A stretch of DNA of 64,000 bases from Aestuariibacter sp. (GCA_017794925.1 CP051238.1:3400346-3464345); one strand, 5' to 3'. Positions 31,077-41,345 are shown, counted from the first letter of the stretch. Numbers and translations: made by a program. Notes: generated by a model from the sequence alone, not told the origin.

Positions 31077-32084
31077 ATGCGTAAACATATATATATTGCC
31101 TACACGGGCGGCACCATCGGTATGCGCCCCTCTTCGCAAGGCTACGTGCCTGCACCGGGATTCCTCGCGGAAACACTGGCCAATATGCCGGAATTCCACC
31201 GGGAAGAAATGCCGCTTTATACACTGCACGAATATGATGAATTAATGGACTCATCCGATATGAGTCCGGCCGACTGGCAGCACATCGCCGATGATATTGC
31301 GCAGCACTACGAGCAGTACGACGGATTTATAATCCTCCACGGCACCGACACCATGGCCTATACGGCTTCTGCGCTAAGCTTTATGTTAGAAGATTTGGGA
31401 AAACCGGTTATTGTTACGGGTTCACAAATTCCCTTTGCTGAGCTGCGTTCAGACGGTCAGGAGAACTTACTCAATGCATTGTACATTGCAGCAAATTACC
31501 CCATTGCTGAAGTCAGCCTGTATTTCAATAACAAGTTGCTACGTGGTAACAGAAGTCGCAAGGTAGACGCTGATGGCTTTGATGCATTTGACTCGCCCAA
31601 TTTTCCACCTTTATTGGAAGCCGGTATCAATATTCGGGTTAAGGCTGGCAAAATAGCGGACCAAACTGCTCCTCCCCTAAAAGTGAAACCCGTTCAATCC
31701 CAGCCTATTGGCCTGGTCAGTTTATATCCCGGCATTTCACCGGCGGTGATAGAAAACACCATACAGCAACCCGTTAATGCCTTGATTCTATTGAGCTACG
31801 GGGTCGGCAATGCACCGCAAGACCCAGCCCTTCTCGCACAATTAAAGCTCGCTGCAGAGCGCGATATTGTGGTGATAAATTGTACTCAGTGTCTACGCGG
31901 GAAAGTCAATATGGGTGGTTATAAAACCGGTCATGGATTGTCACAGATCGGCGTGGTATCAGGACATGACATGACGCCAGAAGCGACGTTGGCAAAGCTT
32001 CACTGCTTACTTAGCCAAAACCTGTCCATTGATGAACTCAAACACGCACTCACCCACAGCTTGCGCGGCGAACTAACCGAATAA
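31077..32084 (+). CDS. ansA: Type I (cytoplasmic) L-asparaginase
   Basis: A 335-residue enzyme hydrolysing asparagine to aspartate and ammonia. The first catalytic motif is IAYTGGTIGMRPS (Thr) and the second is ILHGTDTMAYTASAL. There is no signal peptide, so it is the low-affinity cytoplasmic form like E. coli AnsA. The ATG at 31077 gives the family N terminus MRKHIYIAYTGG; the longer upstream frame is ignored. It is divergent from the borosin operon and followed at nine bases by the DUF2797 gene. Confidence 0.94.
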   Translation: MRKHIYIAYTGGTIGMRPSSQGYVPAPGFLAETLANMPEFHREEMPLYTLHEYDELMDSSDMSPADWQHIADDIAQHYEQYDGFIILHGTDTMAYTASALSFMLEDLGKPVIVTGSQIPFAELRSDGQENLLNALYIAANYPIAEVSLYFNNKLLRGNRSRKVDADGFDAFDSPNFPPLLEAGINIRVKAGKIADQTAPPLKVKPVQSQPIGLVSLYPGISPAVIENTIQQPVNALILLSYGVGNAPQDPALLAQLKLAAERDIVVINCTQCLRGKVNMGGYKTGHGLSQIGVVSGHDMTPEATLAKLHCLLSQNLSIDELKHALTHSLRGELTE

Positions 32085-32093
32085 GGGTAAAAT

Positions 32094-32927
32094 ATGCAAT
32101 ATTCAGGTAACTTAAGAAAAATGCGGGTTAGCGCCAATGAAGATTGCGTAGCCCAATATGCACTCCCTGTTGGCGAACATATTGTTGATATGAATGCATT
32201 GATTGGTAAACCGCTGACCTTAACTTATCACGGTGAGATTCACTGTGTGCACTGTTCACGCAAGACCAAGAAAAGTTTTAGTCAGGGATATTGTTACCCT
32301 TGTATGATGAAACTGGCGGAGTGTGATACCTGTATCATTAAACCAGAGCTATGCCATTATCACGAGGGAACATGTCGGGACCCGCAATGGGGCGAAGCGC
32401 ATTGTCTGTCTGATCACTTTGTTTATCTGGCTAATACCGGCAACATGAAAGTGGGTATTACCCGGCACGTTACCGACGGTATTTCCAGCAGGTGGATCGA
32501 TCAGGGAGCTACCCAGGCCACAGTAATGTTACGTGTGCCTGACAGATTGACCAGTGGTAGAATTGAAAAATTATGCACCCAGTTCATTGGCGACAAGACA
32601 AACTGGCGTACCATGCTTAAGGGAGCGGCAGAACCTCAGGATTTAGCCGGTTTAAAGCAACAATTGCTTAGTGAGCTCGACGAAGAACTGGCAAAAATTG
32701 CCGACGAAAAAGGCTTACAGGCCTTTTCAGCGGTAGATGATACGCTTCATGAGATTCATTACCCCGTCGAGACTTATCCCGTGAAAATTAAATCATTGAA
32801 TCTGGATAAAACGCCAGCGTTCAGCGGCACACTAACAGGGATAAAAGGACAATACTGGATGCTGGATGAAGACAGAGTGATTAATATCCGCAAATTTGCC
32901 GGCTACCACGTCACCCTGTCTGTTTAA
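32094..32927 (+). CDS. DUF2797 family protein with zinc-ribbon-like cysteines
   Basis: A 277-residue protein of the DUF2797 family. The N-terminal part carries closely spaced cysteines (CVHCSRKTKKSFSQGYCYPC, then CDTC and CHYHEGTC) likely to bind zinc. Next comes FVYLANTGNMKVGITR followed by RWIDQGA, reminiscent of a GIY-YIG nuclease core. The function is unknown; a nucleic-acid role is inferred only from that resemblance. It is probably in an operon with ansA. Confidence 0.75.
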   Translation: MQYSGNLRKMRVSANEDCVAQYALPVGEHIVDMNALIGKPLTLTYHGEIHCVHCSRKTKKSFSQGYCYPCMMKLAECDTCIIKPELCHYHEGTCRDPQWGEAHCLSDHFVYLANTGNMKVGITRHVTDGISSRWIDQGATQATVMLRVPDRLTSGRIEKLCTQFIGDKTNWRTMLKGAAEPQDLAGLKQQLLSELDEELAKIADEKGLQAFSAVDDTLHEIHYPVETYPVKIKSLNLDKTPAFSGTLTGIKGQYWMLDEDRVINIRKFAGYHVTLSV

Positions 32928-32966
32928 ACAAACAACGTCTGTATAAAGATAAAACGCTGTACTGAG

Positions 32967-33182
32967 TCAGACCTCGCTACCACCCAGTTCTGAAGCCAGC
33001 TCATCCAACTGAGCGAGCATCGTATCGAACTCTCCGGTTTTGATACGATAGCTCACCTTAACATGGTAATTGGATTGTCCGTATTTCACCTTCAGGTTGT
33101 CAGCCTGAAGGTGCTTAGCCGTGTTTAGGAAGCGGTACGCCTGAGGTTGTGTTTCAAACTCATATTCAATGGCGTTTTGCAT
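32967..33182 (-). CDS. Conserved-looking 71-residue protein, function unknown
   Basis: Starts MQNAIEYEFETQPQAYRFLN at an ATG that overlaps the stop of the DUF349 gene (TGATG). The composition suggests a small alpha/beta domain (KVKYGQSNYHVKVSYRI is a likely beta hairpin, EFDTMLAQLDELASEL a helix). I do not recognise the family. Coupling to the DUF349 gene suggests a shared function. Confidence 0.65.
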   Translation of the reverse strand: MQNAIEYEFETQPQAYRFLNTAKHLQADNLKVKYGQSNYHVKVSYRIKTGEFDTMLAQLDELASELGGSEV

Positions 33183-35974
33183 CACTCCCCCACTTCCGGT
33201 AATGCGTAGTAGCACAAAATCTCATGTAACCGCTGTTTTGCCTCATCTCCATGAAGCGCCTCGAAATCACCAGCAGATGCAATGACTCCCGCGATAATAG
33301 CGTCGACATCAGGTAGTGATTCACCACTAAGCTTGCGTTGCATGAGTTGAAGATGAACAGTAGAACGCGCTGATTCTGCATCACCCGGAGACGGCAATTG
33401 CGCCAGCACTTCAAGCATTAACAAGTCATGTTGAACGGCGGCAATACTATCTAAAGCAACGCCTTTCCACCACATTTGAGGAAGGTCAGGTGCAACTGAA
33501 CCAAAGTCTGCCTCAGCACGTTTTTTAGGCTCAAAGAGTGTTGAAATAACGTCTTCAATCTGTCCAATTAAGGCGTCGTGTTGTTGAGACGCTAACGCGT
33601 CAGACAACGTTAACTGAACCTTATTAAGCTGCAACGACAGTGATTTACGATCTTTAGGATGCACTGACAAAGCCAACAAGGCGTCATTCAGCGAATCCAC
33701 AACTTGCTGTTGTTCTACAACGGGTGCAGACTCAACCTCAGCCTTGAGCTTTTCCAGTGACTGCTGCCAGTTTTGTAGCTCTGTACGCTGCAGACTTCGC
33801 GCTTGCTGTTGCTGTGATTTGGCTTTGCTAAAAATCACATCATTCGCGGCTTTAAACGCAAACCATAACTTTGATTCTACGCGATTGCCGGCAGGACCTG
33901 TTTGTTTCCATTGCTGTTGTAACGCCTTGGCCTGCTCACACGCTTCGATTATGTCATCCCCACCCCTAAGCGCTTCTGCTTCTTTCAACAATGCTTCTTT
34001 GCTTTCCCGATTAGCCTGAATCCAGGGCGACAACAACGCATTCACCTGTTCACTCAAGGTATCCCATTTAGCGCGCAAGGTCCCGTAACGTTCAGCATCA
34101 GTTTGCGGCGCTTGTTGCCACTGTTTCTTTAGCTGTTCGAAATGCTGATACCTCGCATAGGGCTCAGTTTCATTGTTCGCTAACTCGGCCAACGCGCTGA
34201 TTAGCTTTTCTCGTGCCTCGGCTGCCTTATTCTGAGCCATTTCTAGTTCAGCATAATAAGCTCGGCAAGGTTCAAAAGCCTCTTCTAACAAGGTGTCAAA
34301 TTGCTTGTTCAACAGTTCATCGTCATCACTACCGGTACTACCAAGGCTTTGCCACTGCTGACGCAATACTTTAACTGCCTTAGCCCTCGCGGGCATATCC
34401 TGGTTACTTGACGTTATCAGATGCTTTGCCTGCTCAATCAACTGTGGTTTACGCGGTGCTGCGATATAACTTTGCCAACCTTCCAAACGCGCTATTTCGG
34501 CTTCTGTTTGTTGATAACGTTTTTGCACCAATTCCTGCGTATTTTCGGGCAGCGCCTGGTACATTTCGTTCAGCTTCTCAAAGCGCTGCATAGCCGCTTT
34601 GTATTTTCCCTGCGTGATCAGGTTTTCAATAATATTGATGTATTTACGGCACTGTTTTAAATCTGACTGCTGTTGCGATTTTTGCTGCTGTTTATGCGTT
34701 GAGAGCAATTTATGCAGCGCTTTCCACTCAGCCTTTAAAAACCCCGGTACGACCGTCATTTCAGCCGTAGCGTTGCGCCACGCCAACGTCACTCTTTCAA
34801 CATCAAATGTTGCAGAATCGTCGGCAATATTCTCAACGTCAGAAAGCCACTCTTTGAGCTGCGATTGTAAATCAGCTACCTGCCGCTGTAGTGTGGGTAA
34901 ACCATCCCAAATATGGCGATAGCTTTCCAACATTGTTTCGATTTCTTCAGCAGTGGGCTCGAACCCCTGTAATACCTCAATGGCTGCTTCAGCTGACTCT
35001 ACTGCTTTTTGAAAGTCACTGACCTCGCCAAGACTTAAACTCAACAATTGCTCACCCTGAAGCTTTTGATGGTATTCCTTCACGCGTTGCACCGTTACGG
35101 TAACGCGTTGCTTAGCCTGCTTGTGTGCTTCAGCTCGTTGAGCATCTCGCCAAGGCGCCTCAAGTCGCACAAGATGACGCTCAAGTTTGTCAGATATTAC
35201 AGTAAATTTTTCTTCGAATGCTTCACGAACAGCAATATCCAGACAAGGAAAGTCTGATGCCATACTAGCGTATTCTTTACGCAACGAATCGAATTGTTCG
35301 CTCACTACAGGATAATCTGACTTATCCAGTAAAGCCTGCATTTTCGATAACGTAAGAGTACAGTCGCGGCTTAAATCAATGGGCTTTTGCGCCTCAATTT
35401 TCAACTCATCGATACGCGAGAGTATTTGAGCTTCAGCCTCGTTGTCGCGGGCCTTCTTTAATGCTTTTTGCAACAAGTCCGTATCGTCACACGCTTCGAT
35501 CAAACCTTGTTTTAACGTTACGGAAGGCGTCTTTGTCAGCATGTCAAAATAGAACGCGCTACGCCCTACCCGTCTAATTGCACGGAGAACAAAATCATCA
35601 TCATCGTGTAACTCCGTCATTAACGGTAAACAACGTACGATTTGATCTGCTGGCGCTGACTTCAACAAGTATTCTTTTACTTCTTTGAGACTGAGTTGTT
35701 GCGAGCCGTCAATTAATGCACATTCAACCCTTGCCTGTGCTGCAGAGCGCAACTTTGGATTACGGGCTATTTGCGACATTTTGAGCCAGAGCGCAAAGGC
35801 ATCCAGCTTTTCTAATGCCGCTAAACTCACCCGCTCATCGTCATCGTTGAACGCTAGCTCATGCAATATGCGTTTTTCGTTTTGGGAATCGGGTGACAAT
35901 TTATCAATGGCTTTTAACCGGATATCCGGGTCATTACTATTATGGGAAGGCGCGAAAAATCGACTAAATATCAT
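33182..35974 (-). CDS. DUF349 domain protein, long coiled-coil
   Basis: A 930-residue cytoplasmic protein. The N-terminal ~200 residues look like alpha-helical HEAT-type repeats (PDIRLKAIDKLSPDSQNEKR onwards). The middle and C-terminal regions are charged, glutamine-rich coiled coils with repeated W-K/R motifs such as LRQQWQSLGSTG and LQQQWKQTGPAGNRVES, typical of DUF349 repeats. The function of DUF349 proteins is not established. Its start overlaps the yeaC-like gene by 11 bases and its stop overlaps the next small gene. Confidence 0.85.
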   Translation of the reverse strand: MIFSRFFAPSHNSNDPDIRLKAIDKLSPDSQNEKRILHELAFNDDDERVSLAALEKLDAFALWLKMSQIARNPKLRSAAQARVECALIDGSQQLSLKEVKEYLLKSAPADQIVRCLPLMTELHDDDDFVLRAIRRVGRSAFYFDMLTKTPSVTLKQGLIEACDDTDLLQKALKKARDNEAEAQILSRIDELKIEAQKPIDLSRDCTLTLSKMQALLDKSDYPVVSEQFDSLRKEYASMASDFPCLDIAVREAFEEKFTVISDKLERHLVRLEAPWRDAQRAEAHKQAKQRVTVTVQRVKEYHQKLQGEQLLSLSLGEVSDFQKAVESAEAAIEVLQGFEPTAEEIETMLESYRHIWDGLPTLQRQVADLQSQLKEWLSDVENIADDSATFDVERVTLAWRNATAEMTVVPGFLKAEWKALHKLLSTHKQQQKSQQQSDLKQCRKYINIIENLITQGKYKAAMQRFEKLNEMYQALPENTQELVQKRYQQTEAEIARLEGWQSYIAAPRKPQLIEQAKHLITSSNQDMPARAKAVKVLRQQWQSLGSTGSDDDELLNKQFDTLLEEAFEPCRAYYAELEMAQNKAAEAREKLISALAELANNETEPYARYQHFEQLKKQWQQAPQTDAERYGTLRAKWDTLSEQVNALLSPWIQANRESKEALLKEAEALRGGDDIIEACEQAKALQQQWKQTGPAGNRVESKLWFAFKAANDVIFSKAKSQQQQARSLQRTELQNWQQSLEKLKAEVESAPVVEQQQVVDSLNDALLALSVHPKDRKSLSLQLNKVQLTLSDALASQQHDALIGQIEDVISTLFEPKKRAEADFGSVAPDLPQMWWKGVALDSIAAVQHDLLMLEVLAQLPSPGDAESARSTVHLQLMQRKLSGESLPDVDAIIAGVIASAGDFEALHGDEAKQRLHEILCYYALPEVGE

Positions 35975-36257
35975 CCTGCTTAAACCGGGCTATGGATTGT
36001 TCATTGGATTGTGATTCACGCAGCTCCTGCCGTAATTCACTTTTGCTTTTGTGTACGATCTCGCCGCTCTCGCCCACCGTCATGTGCTCATTACTGCGCG
36101 CAACCCGGGCCTGATATAACAATACCGCTTGAAGACAATTCTCTTTTTGCTCTTCTGACAAAGGATTGCCATCCGGCCACTTGCCGGTTTCTACCGCCTG
36201 ACTCAATCTCTCGAACACTTCAGGGGTCATGGCTGCAAGAATTTGCTCTACATTCAT
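35964..36257 (-). CDS. yeaC: YeaC-like DUF1315 family protein
   Basis: A 97-residue protein with the DUF1315 signature MTPEVFERLSQAVETGKWPDG followed by LSEEQKENCLQAVLLYQ. The role is unknown. It overlaps the zinc-ribbon gene upstream by four bases and the DUF349 gene downstream by 11, so it sits in a tightly packed operon. Confidence 0.85.
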   Translation of the reverse strand: MNVEQILAAMTPEVFERLSQAVETGKWPDGNPLSEEQKENCLQAVLLYQARVARSNEHMTVGESGEIVHKSKSELRQELRESQSNEQSIARFKQDDI

Positions 36258-36583
36258 TTTCCTGACCGCTTCAATAACACTATTCTTACCCGGTTAATGC
36301 CGTACCACAAAAAGCCGATAATACAGGCTGTTAATGCCCCGTTGTGTTGCATATCGCCTGGCGATGCCCCACCCCAGTACATAAAACCGAAACCGCCAAT
36401 AAACAACAACATGGCCAACATGGACTGGTTTTGAATACTGTGCATTTTCTTAAAACGCTGCATACTGTGCTTGCGTTCGATGTCTTCGATTGAAGCATCC
36501 TGATAAGCAAAATCACAGTGCGAACAGGACTTCGCTTTGTCCGACATTTTTTTACCACATGCAGGACAGTCAATTAACGCCAT
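36254..36583 (-). CDS. Zinc-ribbon membrane protein
   Basis: A 109-residue protein. The N terminus CPACGKKMSDKAKSCSHC is a four-cysteine zinc ribbon, followed by a helical linker and two membrane helices (about 54-70 and 83-100). It is the first gene of the overlapping yeaC-DUF349 cluster. Function unknown. Confidence 0.75.
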   Translation of the reverse strand: MALIDCPACGKKMSDKAKSCSHCDFAYQDASIEDIERKHSMQRFKKMHSIQNQSMLAMLLFIGGFGFMYWGGASPGDMQHNGALTACIIGFLWYGINRVRIVLLKRSGK

Positions 36584-36637
36584 GCTATCTCCCGTTTAAT
36601 TGTGAATTCATGACCGGCCTGATATTCCGGACATATC

Positions 36638-36662
36638 AAAAAGCCAGGAATGAACCCTGGCT
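36638..36662 (-). terminator. Terminator after the AGCS symporter gene
   Basis: Stem AGCCAGG/CCTGGCT (36642-36648 and 36656-36662) with a seven-base loop; on the minus strand it is followed by five T. Confidence 0.75.
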
Positions 36663-36706
36663 TTTACACCGGTCTGTTCTATTTACACAGAACACACCAG
36701 ACTGGT

Positions 36707-38377
36707 TTACTTTTCTTGCTTGTCTTTTACATTTTGCCAGTAAAGGTCGACGGTTTGCTTCATTTCTTTGCTTAGCAACACGATACCGAAGAGGTTTGGC
36801 AATGTCATAACAACAATGGCAACCGCAGACAACGCCCAGACCAACGTTGTATCAGAAAATGACGCCCAGACAAACCCGGCCACATAAATCACCCGGTAAG
36901 GCATGATTGAACGCGGGCCTAATAAATAGGTCATTGCACGGTCCCCGTAATAAGACCAGGCAATAGCTGTAGAGAACGCAAACAACAGTAAGCCTACCGA
37001 CACAATGTACTGACCAAAGTCTCCAAACCAACCTCGCGTAAACGCGATTGTTGTCAACGTGGCCGAGTGAACCAGTGATTTACCTTTTACAATCAGGTTA
37101 TCTTTTACCGGTTTACCGTCTTTGATTTGCAGCGTACCTGTAAACGGATCTTCATTACCCACCAGATATTGTACATCTTCAGCAATTGAACGTGCATTGA
37201 TCAACGTGTACCCAGAGGTAACGGCTGTCCCGTTTACAACAGAAATGGGACCCGTATAAGGCTTAACATCACTGTCACCGGTGCTGTTCAAAAAACCATA
37301 CAACTGAACTTTGTCATCATCGGCTTTATCTGAATATTCGCCGGCAACAAATACCATATCTGAGCGGTCAAACACGTTTTCATGTTTTTCTTTCCACACA
37401 CCTGAAGACAGGATAACCAGACCGGTGATAGTACAAATGATGATAGTGTCAATAAAGGGTTCCAGTAGAGACACCATACCTTCAGAGGCGGGCTCTTTGG
37501 TTTTAGCTGCTGCGTGAGCAATGGGCGCTGAACCCTGACCGGCTTCATTTGAGAACAAACCACGGTTGACACCACGGTTAAAGGCATAAGCTAATGAGGC
37601 ACCAAGGAAACCGCCTGCTGCTGCAGAGCCAGTAAACGCATCACTGATCACCGCCGCAAACGAAGGGCCAATGTTTTCGATATTAGCAAAAATAACGGCC
37701 AGCGCACCAATCAGATAGACCACAGCCATAATAGGCACAATACGCGCAGTTACCGCGGCAATACGCTGAATACCACCTAAAATAACCAGTGCCAGTAAAA
37801 TACCCAGCACACTGCCTACCATCCAGGGTTCAAAACCAAATGTAGCTTCGATACTGGTAGCAATGCCGTTACTCTGCGGCAGGTTGCCTGTACCAAACGA
37901 GCTCACCACGGTAGCAATTGCAAAAGCGACTGCCAGCCACTTCATGTTCAAACCGCGATCCATGAAATACATGGGGCCACCGGCCATGGTGCCATCTTCA
38001 GTTTGTACACGATATTTGTGTGACAGGGTCACTTCAACAAACTTGGTCGTCATGCCCAAAAATGCCGTTGCCCACATCCAGAATAATGCAGCCGGTCCGC
38101 CAAGAAAGATAGCGAATGCCACACCACTGATGTTACCTGTACCGACGGTGCCGGATAACGCTGTTGTCAACGCTCTGAAATGTGTTGTATCCCCCGGATC
38201 GTCATTGTGATCGAATTTACCGGTTACGACTTTCCAGGCGTGGGTAAAAAAACGAATTTGTGGAAACTTCAGGTAAATCGTAAAAAATAAACCGACCCCG
38301 AGTAGTACAAAGGGGAACCAATCTGCGCCCCCCAGCATGCCGTCCAATGACACTAAAAAGTTATACAAGCCTTCCAA
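36707..38377 (-). CDS. Alanine/glycine:cation symporter (AGCS family)
   Basis: A 556-residue sodium-coupled amino-acid carrier. It has about ten membrane helices, the family signatures [20 protein letters not shown] near residue 92 and [19 protein letters not shown] near 272. A hydrophilic insert of roughly 110 residues (about 325-435, starting [18 protein letters not shown]) makes it longer than the usual 450-residue members; I recall similar inserts in other marine gammaproteobacterial AGCS proteins. Substrate is probably alanine or glycine. Single-gene unit with its own terminator. Confidence 0.9.
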   Translation of the reverse strand: MEGLYNFLVSLDGMLGGADWFPFVLLGVGLFFTIYLKFPQIRFFTHAWKVVTGKFDHNDDPGDTTHFRALTTALSGTVGTGNISGVAFAIFLGGPAALFWMWATAFLGMTTKFVEVTLSHKYRVQTEDGTMAGGPMYFMDRGLNMKWLAVAFAIATVVSSFGTGNLPQSNGIATSIEATFGFEPWMVGSVLGILLALVILGGIQRIAAVTARIVPIMAVVYLIGALAVIFANIENIGPSFAAVISDAFTGSAAAGGFLGASLAYAFNRGVNRGLFSNEAGQGSAPIAHAAAKTKEPASEGMVSLLEPFIDTIIICTITGLVILSSGVWKEKHENVFDRSDMVFVAGEYSDKADDDKVQLYGFLNSTGDSDVKPYTGPISVVNGTAVTSGYTLINARSIAEDVQYLVGNEDPFTGTLQIKDGKPVKDNLIVKGKSLVHSATLTTIAFTRGWFGDFGQYIVSVGLLLFAFSTAIAWSYYGDRAMTYLLGPRSIMPYRVIYVAGFVWASFSDTTLVWALSAVAIVVMTLPNLFGIVLLSKEMKQTVDLYWQNVKDKQEK

Positions 38378-38418
38378 ACCGGATTCCCCTTGTTGTTAAA
38401 GTTTATTGTTGTTATGTC

Positions 38419-39546
38419 CTAACGAAGGTGCGAAACCACAGCGCGGGTCGCAACCAGCAGGTCTTCTCCAAACTGCTGGCATCGCTGTGCAGACCAGCCA
38501 TACAGTGGATCAGGTAAATTATTATTATCTTTAAAAGGCATTTCGACAGTGTATGCCAGGCACTCAAACTCCTGCCCTACTGCGTTAGACGCAATAGTCA
38601 GATTGGCTTCACCTGGTGCATCTTTAGCGTAACCGTACTCATCCTGAAATTCCGGCGTAGTTTGCAGCAACGCTTGTTTGAATCCATTTTCAAGTTCAGC
38701 AAGCCGTGGCGAGTAGGCTGGAATACCTTCACTGCCGGCAACAAAATTATAAGGCAGAGCCTCATCGCCATGTAAATCTAAATACATGTCCACGCCCGTT
38801 TTACGCATTTCATCTAGTACGTAAAAGACCTCAGGACTATTCTCCAGCGTTGGCGTCGCCCATTCGCGGTTAAGGTTAGCACCTACTGCATTAGTGCGTA
38901 AATGTCCCCTGGCACTGCCATCCGGATTCATATTCGGTACGATGTAAAATACGGCGTCATTCAGCAATGAACGGGCAATACCGTCCTGATCGTCCAGTAA
39001 CCGATTGATCATACCCTCGGCACACCATTCGGCCATTGACTCCCCGGGATGCTGACGCGCAGTCACCCAAATTTTGCGCTTGCTGCTTTCTTCATCACCG
39101 ATGACCAGCACAGAGACATCACGGCCATCCAGCGTTTCGCCCAGGAAACGTAATTCACATTGAGGGGCATTCTGTGCATCCGCTAATAAATCAAGATGAC
39201 GCTCATAGCTATAAGGTGTGAAGTAGGCAAAATAAACATGCGATTGCTCCAGAGCCAGACTAAAAGTCAGGTTGTCGCCATCGAATTCGCTGTCTACGCG
39301 AAACCAGGTTTGTCTGTCGTAGGACGCACATACATTGTACCCTTCCCAACCTTTTGGATAAGCTGATTTCGCCAGGTCTGTAATGCGTAAATTATGAACC
39401 TGATTCACTTCGCTGTGAAGGCGAAAATGAAACCACTGGTAAAAATCAGATTGATTGTCTTTGTTGATAGCCAGCACAATGTCGCTGGCTTCGTCGGCCT
39501 GAATGACGCGGATATTACCGCTGTCGAAATGACTTGAAATATGCAT
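38419..39546 (-). CDS. M14 family zinc carboxypeptidase, cytosolic CCP-like
   Basis: A 375-residue protein with an N-terminal beta-sandwich domain (to about 130) typical of the cytosolic carboxypeptidase (CCP, M14D) group, then the peptidase domain. Zinc ligands are His and Glu in RQHPGESMAEW and His in DLHGDEALPYN; substrate-binding residues lie in NMNPDGSARGHLRTNAVG and ANLNREW; the catalytic Glu is in YTVEMPF. No signal peptide. The bacterial substrate is unknown. It lies downstream of no obvious partner. Confidence 0.88.
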   Translation of the reverse strand: MHISSHFDSGNIRVIQADEASDIVLAINKDNQSDFYQWFHFRLHSEVNQVHNLRITDLAKSAYPKGWEGYNVCASYDRQTWFRVDSEFDGDNLTFSLALEQSHVYFAYFTPYSYERHLDLLADAQNAPQCELRFLGETLDGRDVSVLVIGDEESSKRKIWVTARQHPGESMAEWCAEGMINRLLDDQDGIARSLLNDAVFYIVPNMNPDGSARGHLRTNAVGANLNREWATPTLENSPEVFYVLDEMRKTGVDMYLDLHGDEALPYNFVAGSEGIPAYSPRLAELENGFKQALLQTTPEFQDEYGYAKDAPGEANLTIASNAVGQEFECLAYTVEMPFKDNNNLPDPLYGWSAQRCQQFGEDLLVATRAVVSHLR

Positions 39547-39688
39547 CTGTCTTTTTTGTTATCAATTTTGGACTAATTTAACACAGTCGCGAAGAACAAT
39601 GCCATGGCGTTGAACCGTGAAATCACTGTTTTTGTAGTAAGTGTTTAACATTTATACGGATTGGGCTTAGCCACGCGTCTGAACGAAA

Positions 39689-39720
39689 AACGCGCTGTTG
39701 TATTTCTACAACAGCGCGTT
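39689..39720 (-). terminator. Terminator after the long-form GAPDH gene
   Basis: A perfect 14-base-pair inverted repeat (AACGCGCTGTTGTA and its complement) closing on a GAAA tetraloop when read on the minus strand, followed by TTTC. It lies 24 bases past the GAPDH stop. Confidence 0.8.
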
Positions 39721-39744
39721 GATTTTCGTGGTATTGCTCAGCGA

Positions 39745-41190
39745 TTAACGCGGCAAGTTCGGAATGGTAATGCCCGCCATATCCATTGCTACTCGCAATA
39801 CCTGACAACTGTAACCAAATTCATTGTCGTACCATACGTATAGGGTCAAGCGGTTTTCAGCAACGATAGTAGCTTGCGAGTCAACGACCGAGGCGGCACG
39901 TGATCCCACCAGGTCCGTCGATACGACTTCAGTCGATGCCGTGTAATCAATCTGATGCTGTAGTGAAGAGAACAAAGCGGTATCACGCAAAAACTCGTTC
40001 ACCGACACTTTATCGGTAGACTTTTCCAGATTCAGGTTCAGGATTGCCATCGACACGTTAGGTGTAGGAACACGAATCGCGTTGCCGGTCAATTTACCCG
40101 CCAGTTTTGGATAAGCTTTGGCAACCGCCTTAGCCGCGCCGGTTTCGGTTATGACCATGTTGAGTGGTGCGCTACGGCCACGACGCTCAGCCTTGTGATA
40201 GTTATCAATCAGGTTTTGGTCATTGGTGTACGAGTGAACCGTTTCTACATGTCCATTTACAATACCGTATTCTTCATCCAGTGCTTTTAATACAGGCGTG
40301 ATAGCATTGGTGGTACAACTGGCCGCCGACATAATCGTGTCTTCGGCCAGGATATCCTGCTGGTTAACACCGTGTACGATATTTTTAATGTCGCCCTTAC
40401 CCGGTGCAGTTAACAATACTTTTGCGGTACCTTTGGCTTTCAGGTGCAGACCCAAACCGTCGCGGTCACGCCACATACCCGTGTTATCAATAACCAACGC
40501 ATTGTCGATACCGTATTCGGTATAATCCACTTCATCCGGGCTGTTAGCGTAAATAACCTGAATATACGAACCATTTGCTTTCAGCGCTTTGCGTTCCTGA
40601 TCGATGGTAATACTGCCATTGAACGGGCCGTGAACTGAATCGCGGCGCAACAAACTGGCACGTTTCTCCAGATCACCGTCTCTGCCACCACGTACAACAA
40701 TTGCGCGCAAACGCAGTTTATTGTTCTGTCCCTGACGTTCAATCAAGAGGCGGGCAAGCAGTCGACCAATACGCCCGAAGCCATAAAGTACGACGTCCTG
40801 AGGGACTTCTTCATCTGATTTATTTGCGACATCGGCCAGCTTGTCCTGCAGATAAGCATTCAGATCGGTTTTATCTACCGCACTGCCGTAATGAAAATCG
40901 AAGGCCAGCTTGCCAATATCGATTTGTGCAGGCGCCAATTGCATTTTGCTAATGGCTTCAAGGATAGGAAAGCTCTCACGTAGGCGAAGTTTTATACCTT
41001 CATGCAAACGGACTTTACGATGAGCTTTGATTACATCGATGGCACTTGCGTTCAGCAAAGTGCGGCCGTATACGGTAATCTCAACTGAGTTGTTCCGATA
41101 CAGCTTGCCAATAATTGGCAACATCATTTCTGCGTATTCCTGGCGTTCCTGCCAGCTAGCTTGCAATTCTTGCTCAAAGGGTTGGTTCAT
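39745..41190 (-). CDS. Long-form glyceraldehyde-3-phosphate dehydrogenase with N-terminal extension
   Basis: A 481-residue protein whose C-terminal ~345 residues are a GAPDH: NAD-binding [14 protein letters not shown] near 136, active-site AASCTTNAITP (Cys292), [20 protein letters not shown], and WYDNEFGYS. The first ~130 residues are an extra helical domain not found in classical GapA. This long type occurs in Vibrio, Shewanella and relatives alongside a normal GapA, as here with the gene at 51355. It could prefer a different cofactor or direction. The ATG at 41190 is chosen because GAAGG lies about seven bases upstream. Confidence 0.9.
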   Translation of the reverse strand: MNQPFEQELQASWQERQEYAEMMLPIIGKLYRNNSVEITVYGRTLLNASAIDVIKAHRKVRLHEGIKLRLRESFPILEAISKMQLAPAQIDIGKLAFDFHYGSAVDKTDLNAYLQDKLADVANKSDEEVPQDVVLYGFGRIGRLLARLLIERQGQNNKLRLRAIVVRGGRDGDLEKRASLLRRDSVHGPFNGSITIDQERKALKANGSYIQVIYANSPDEVDYTEYGIDNALVIDNTGMWRDRDGLGLHLKAKGTAKVLLTAPGKGDIKNIVHGVNQQDILAEDTIMSAASCTTNAITPVLKALDEEYGIVNGHVETVHSYTNDQNLIDNYHKAERRGRSAPLNMVITETGAAKAVAKAYPKLAGKLTGNAIRVPTPNVSMAILNLNLEKSTDKVSVNEFLRDTALFSSLQHQIDYTASTEVVSTDLVGSRAASVVDSQATIVAENRLTLYVWYDNEFGYSCQVLRVAMDMAGITIPNLPR

Positions 41191-41345
41191 ACTAGTGCCT
41201 TCATCAAATAAATCATGTATAAAATTGACGATGTAACCAGGCACATGCATGTTATAAACGGGTGAGCAGTAAGCGCAATGTCCGTCGATGGTAGCCCTGT
41301 GCCGTGTTGGGCGACATTCTAAATAAACACAAAGGGAACTCCAAA

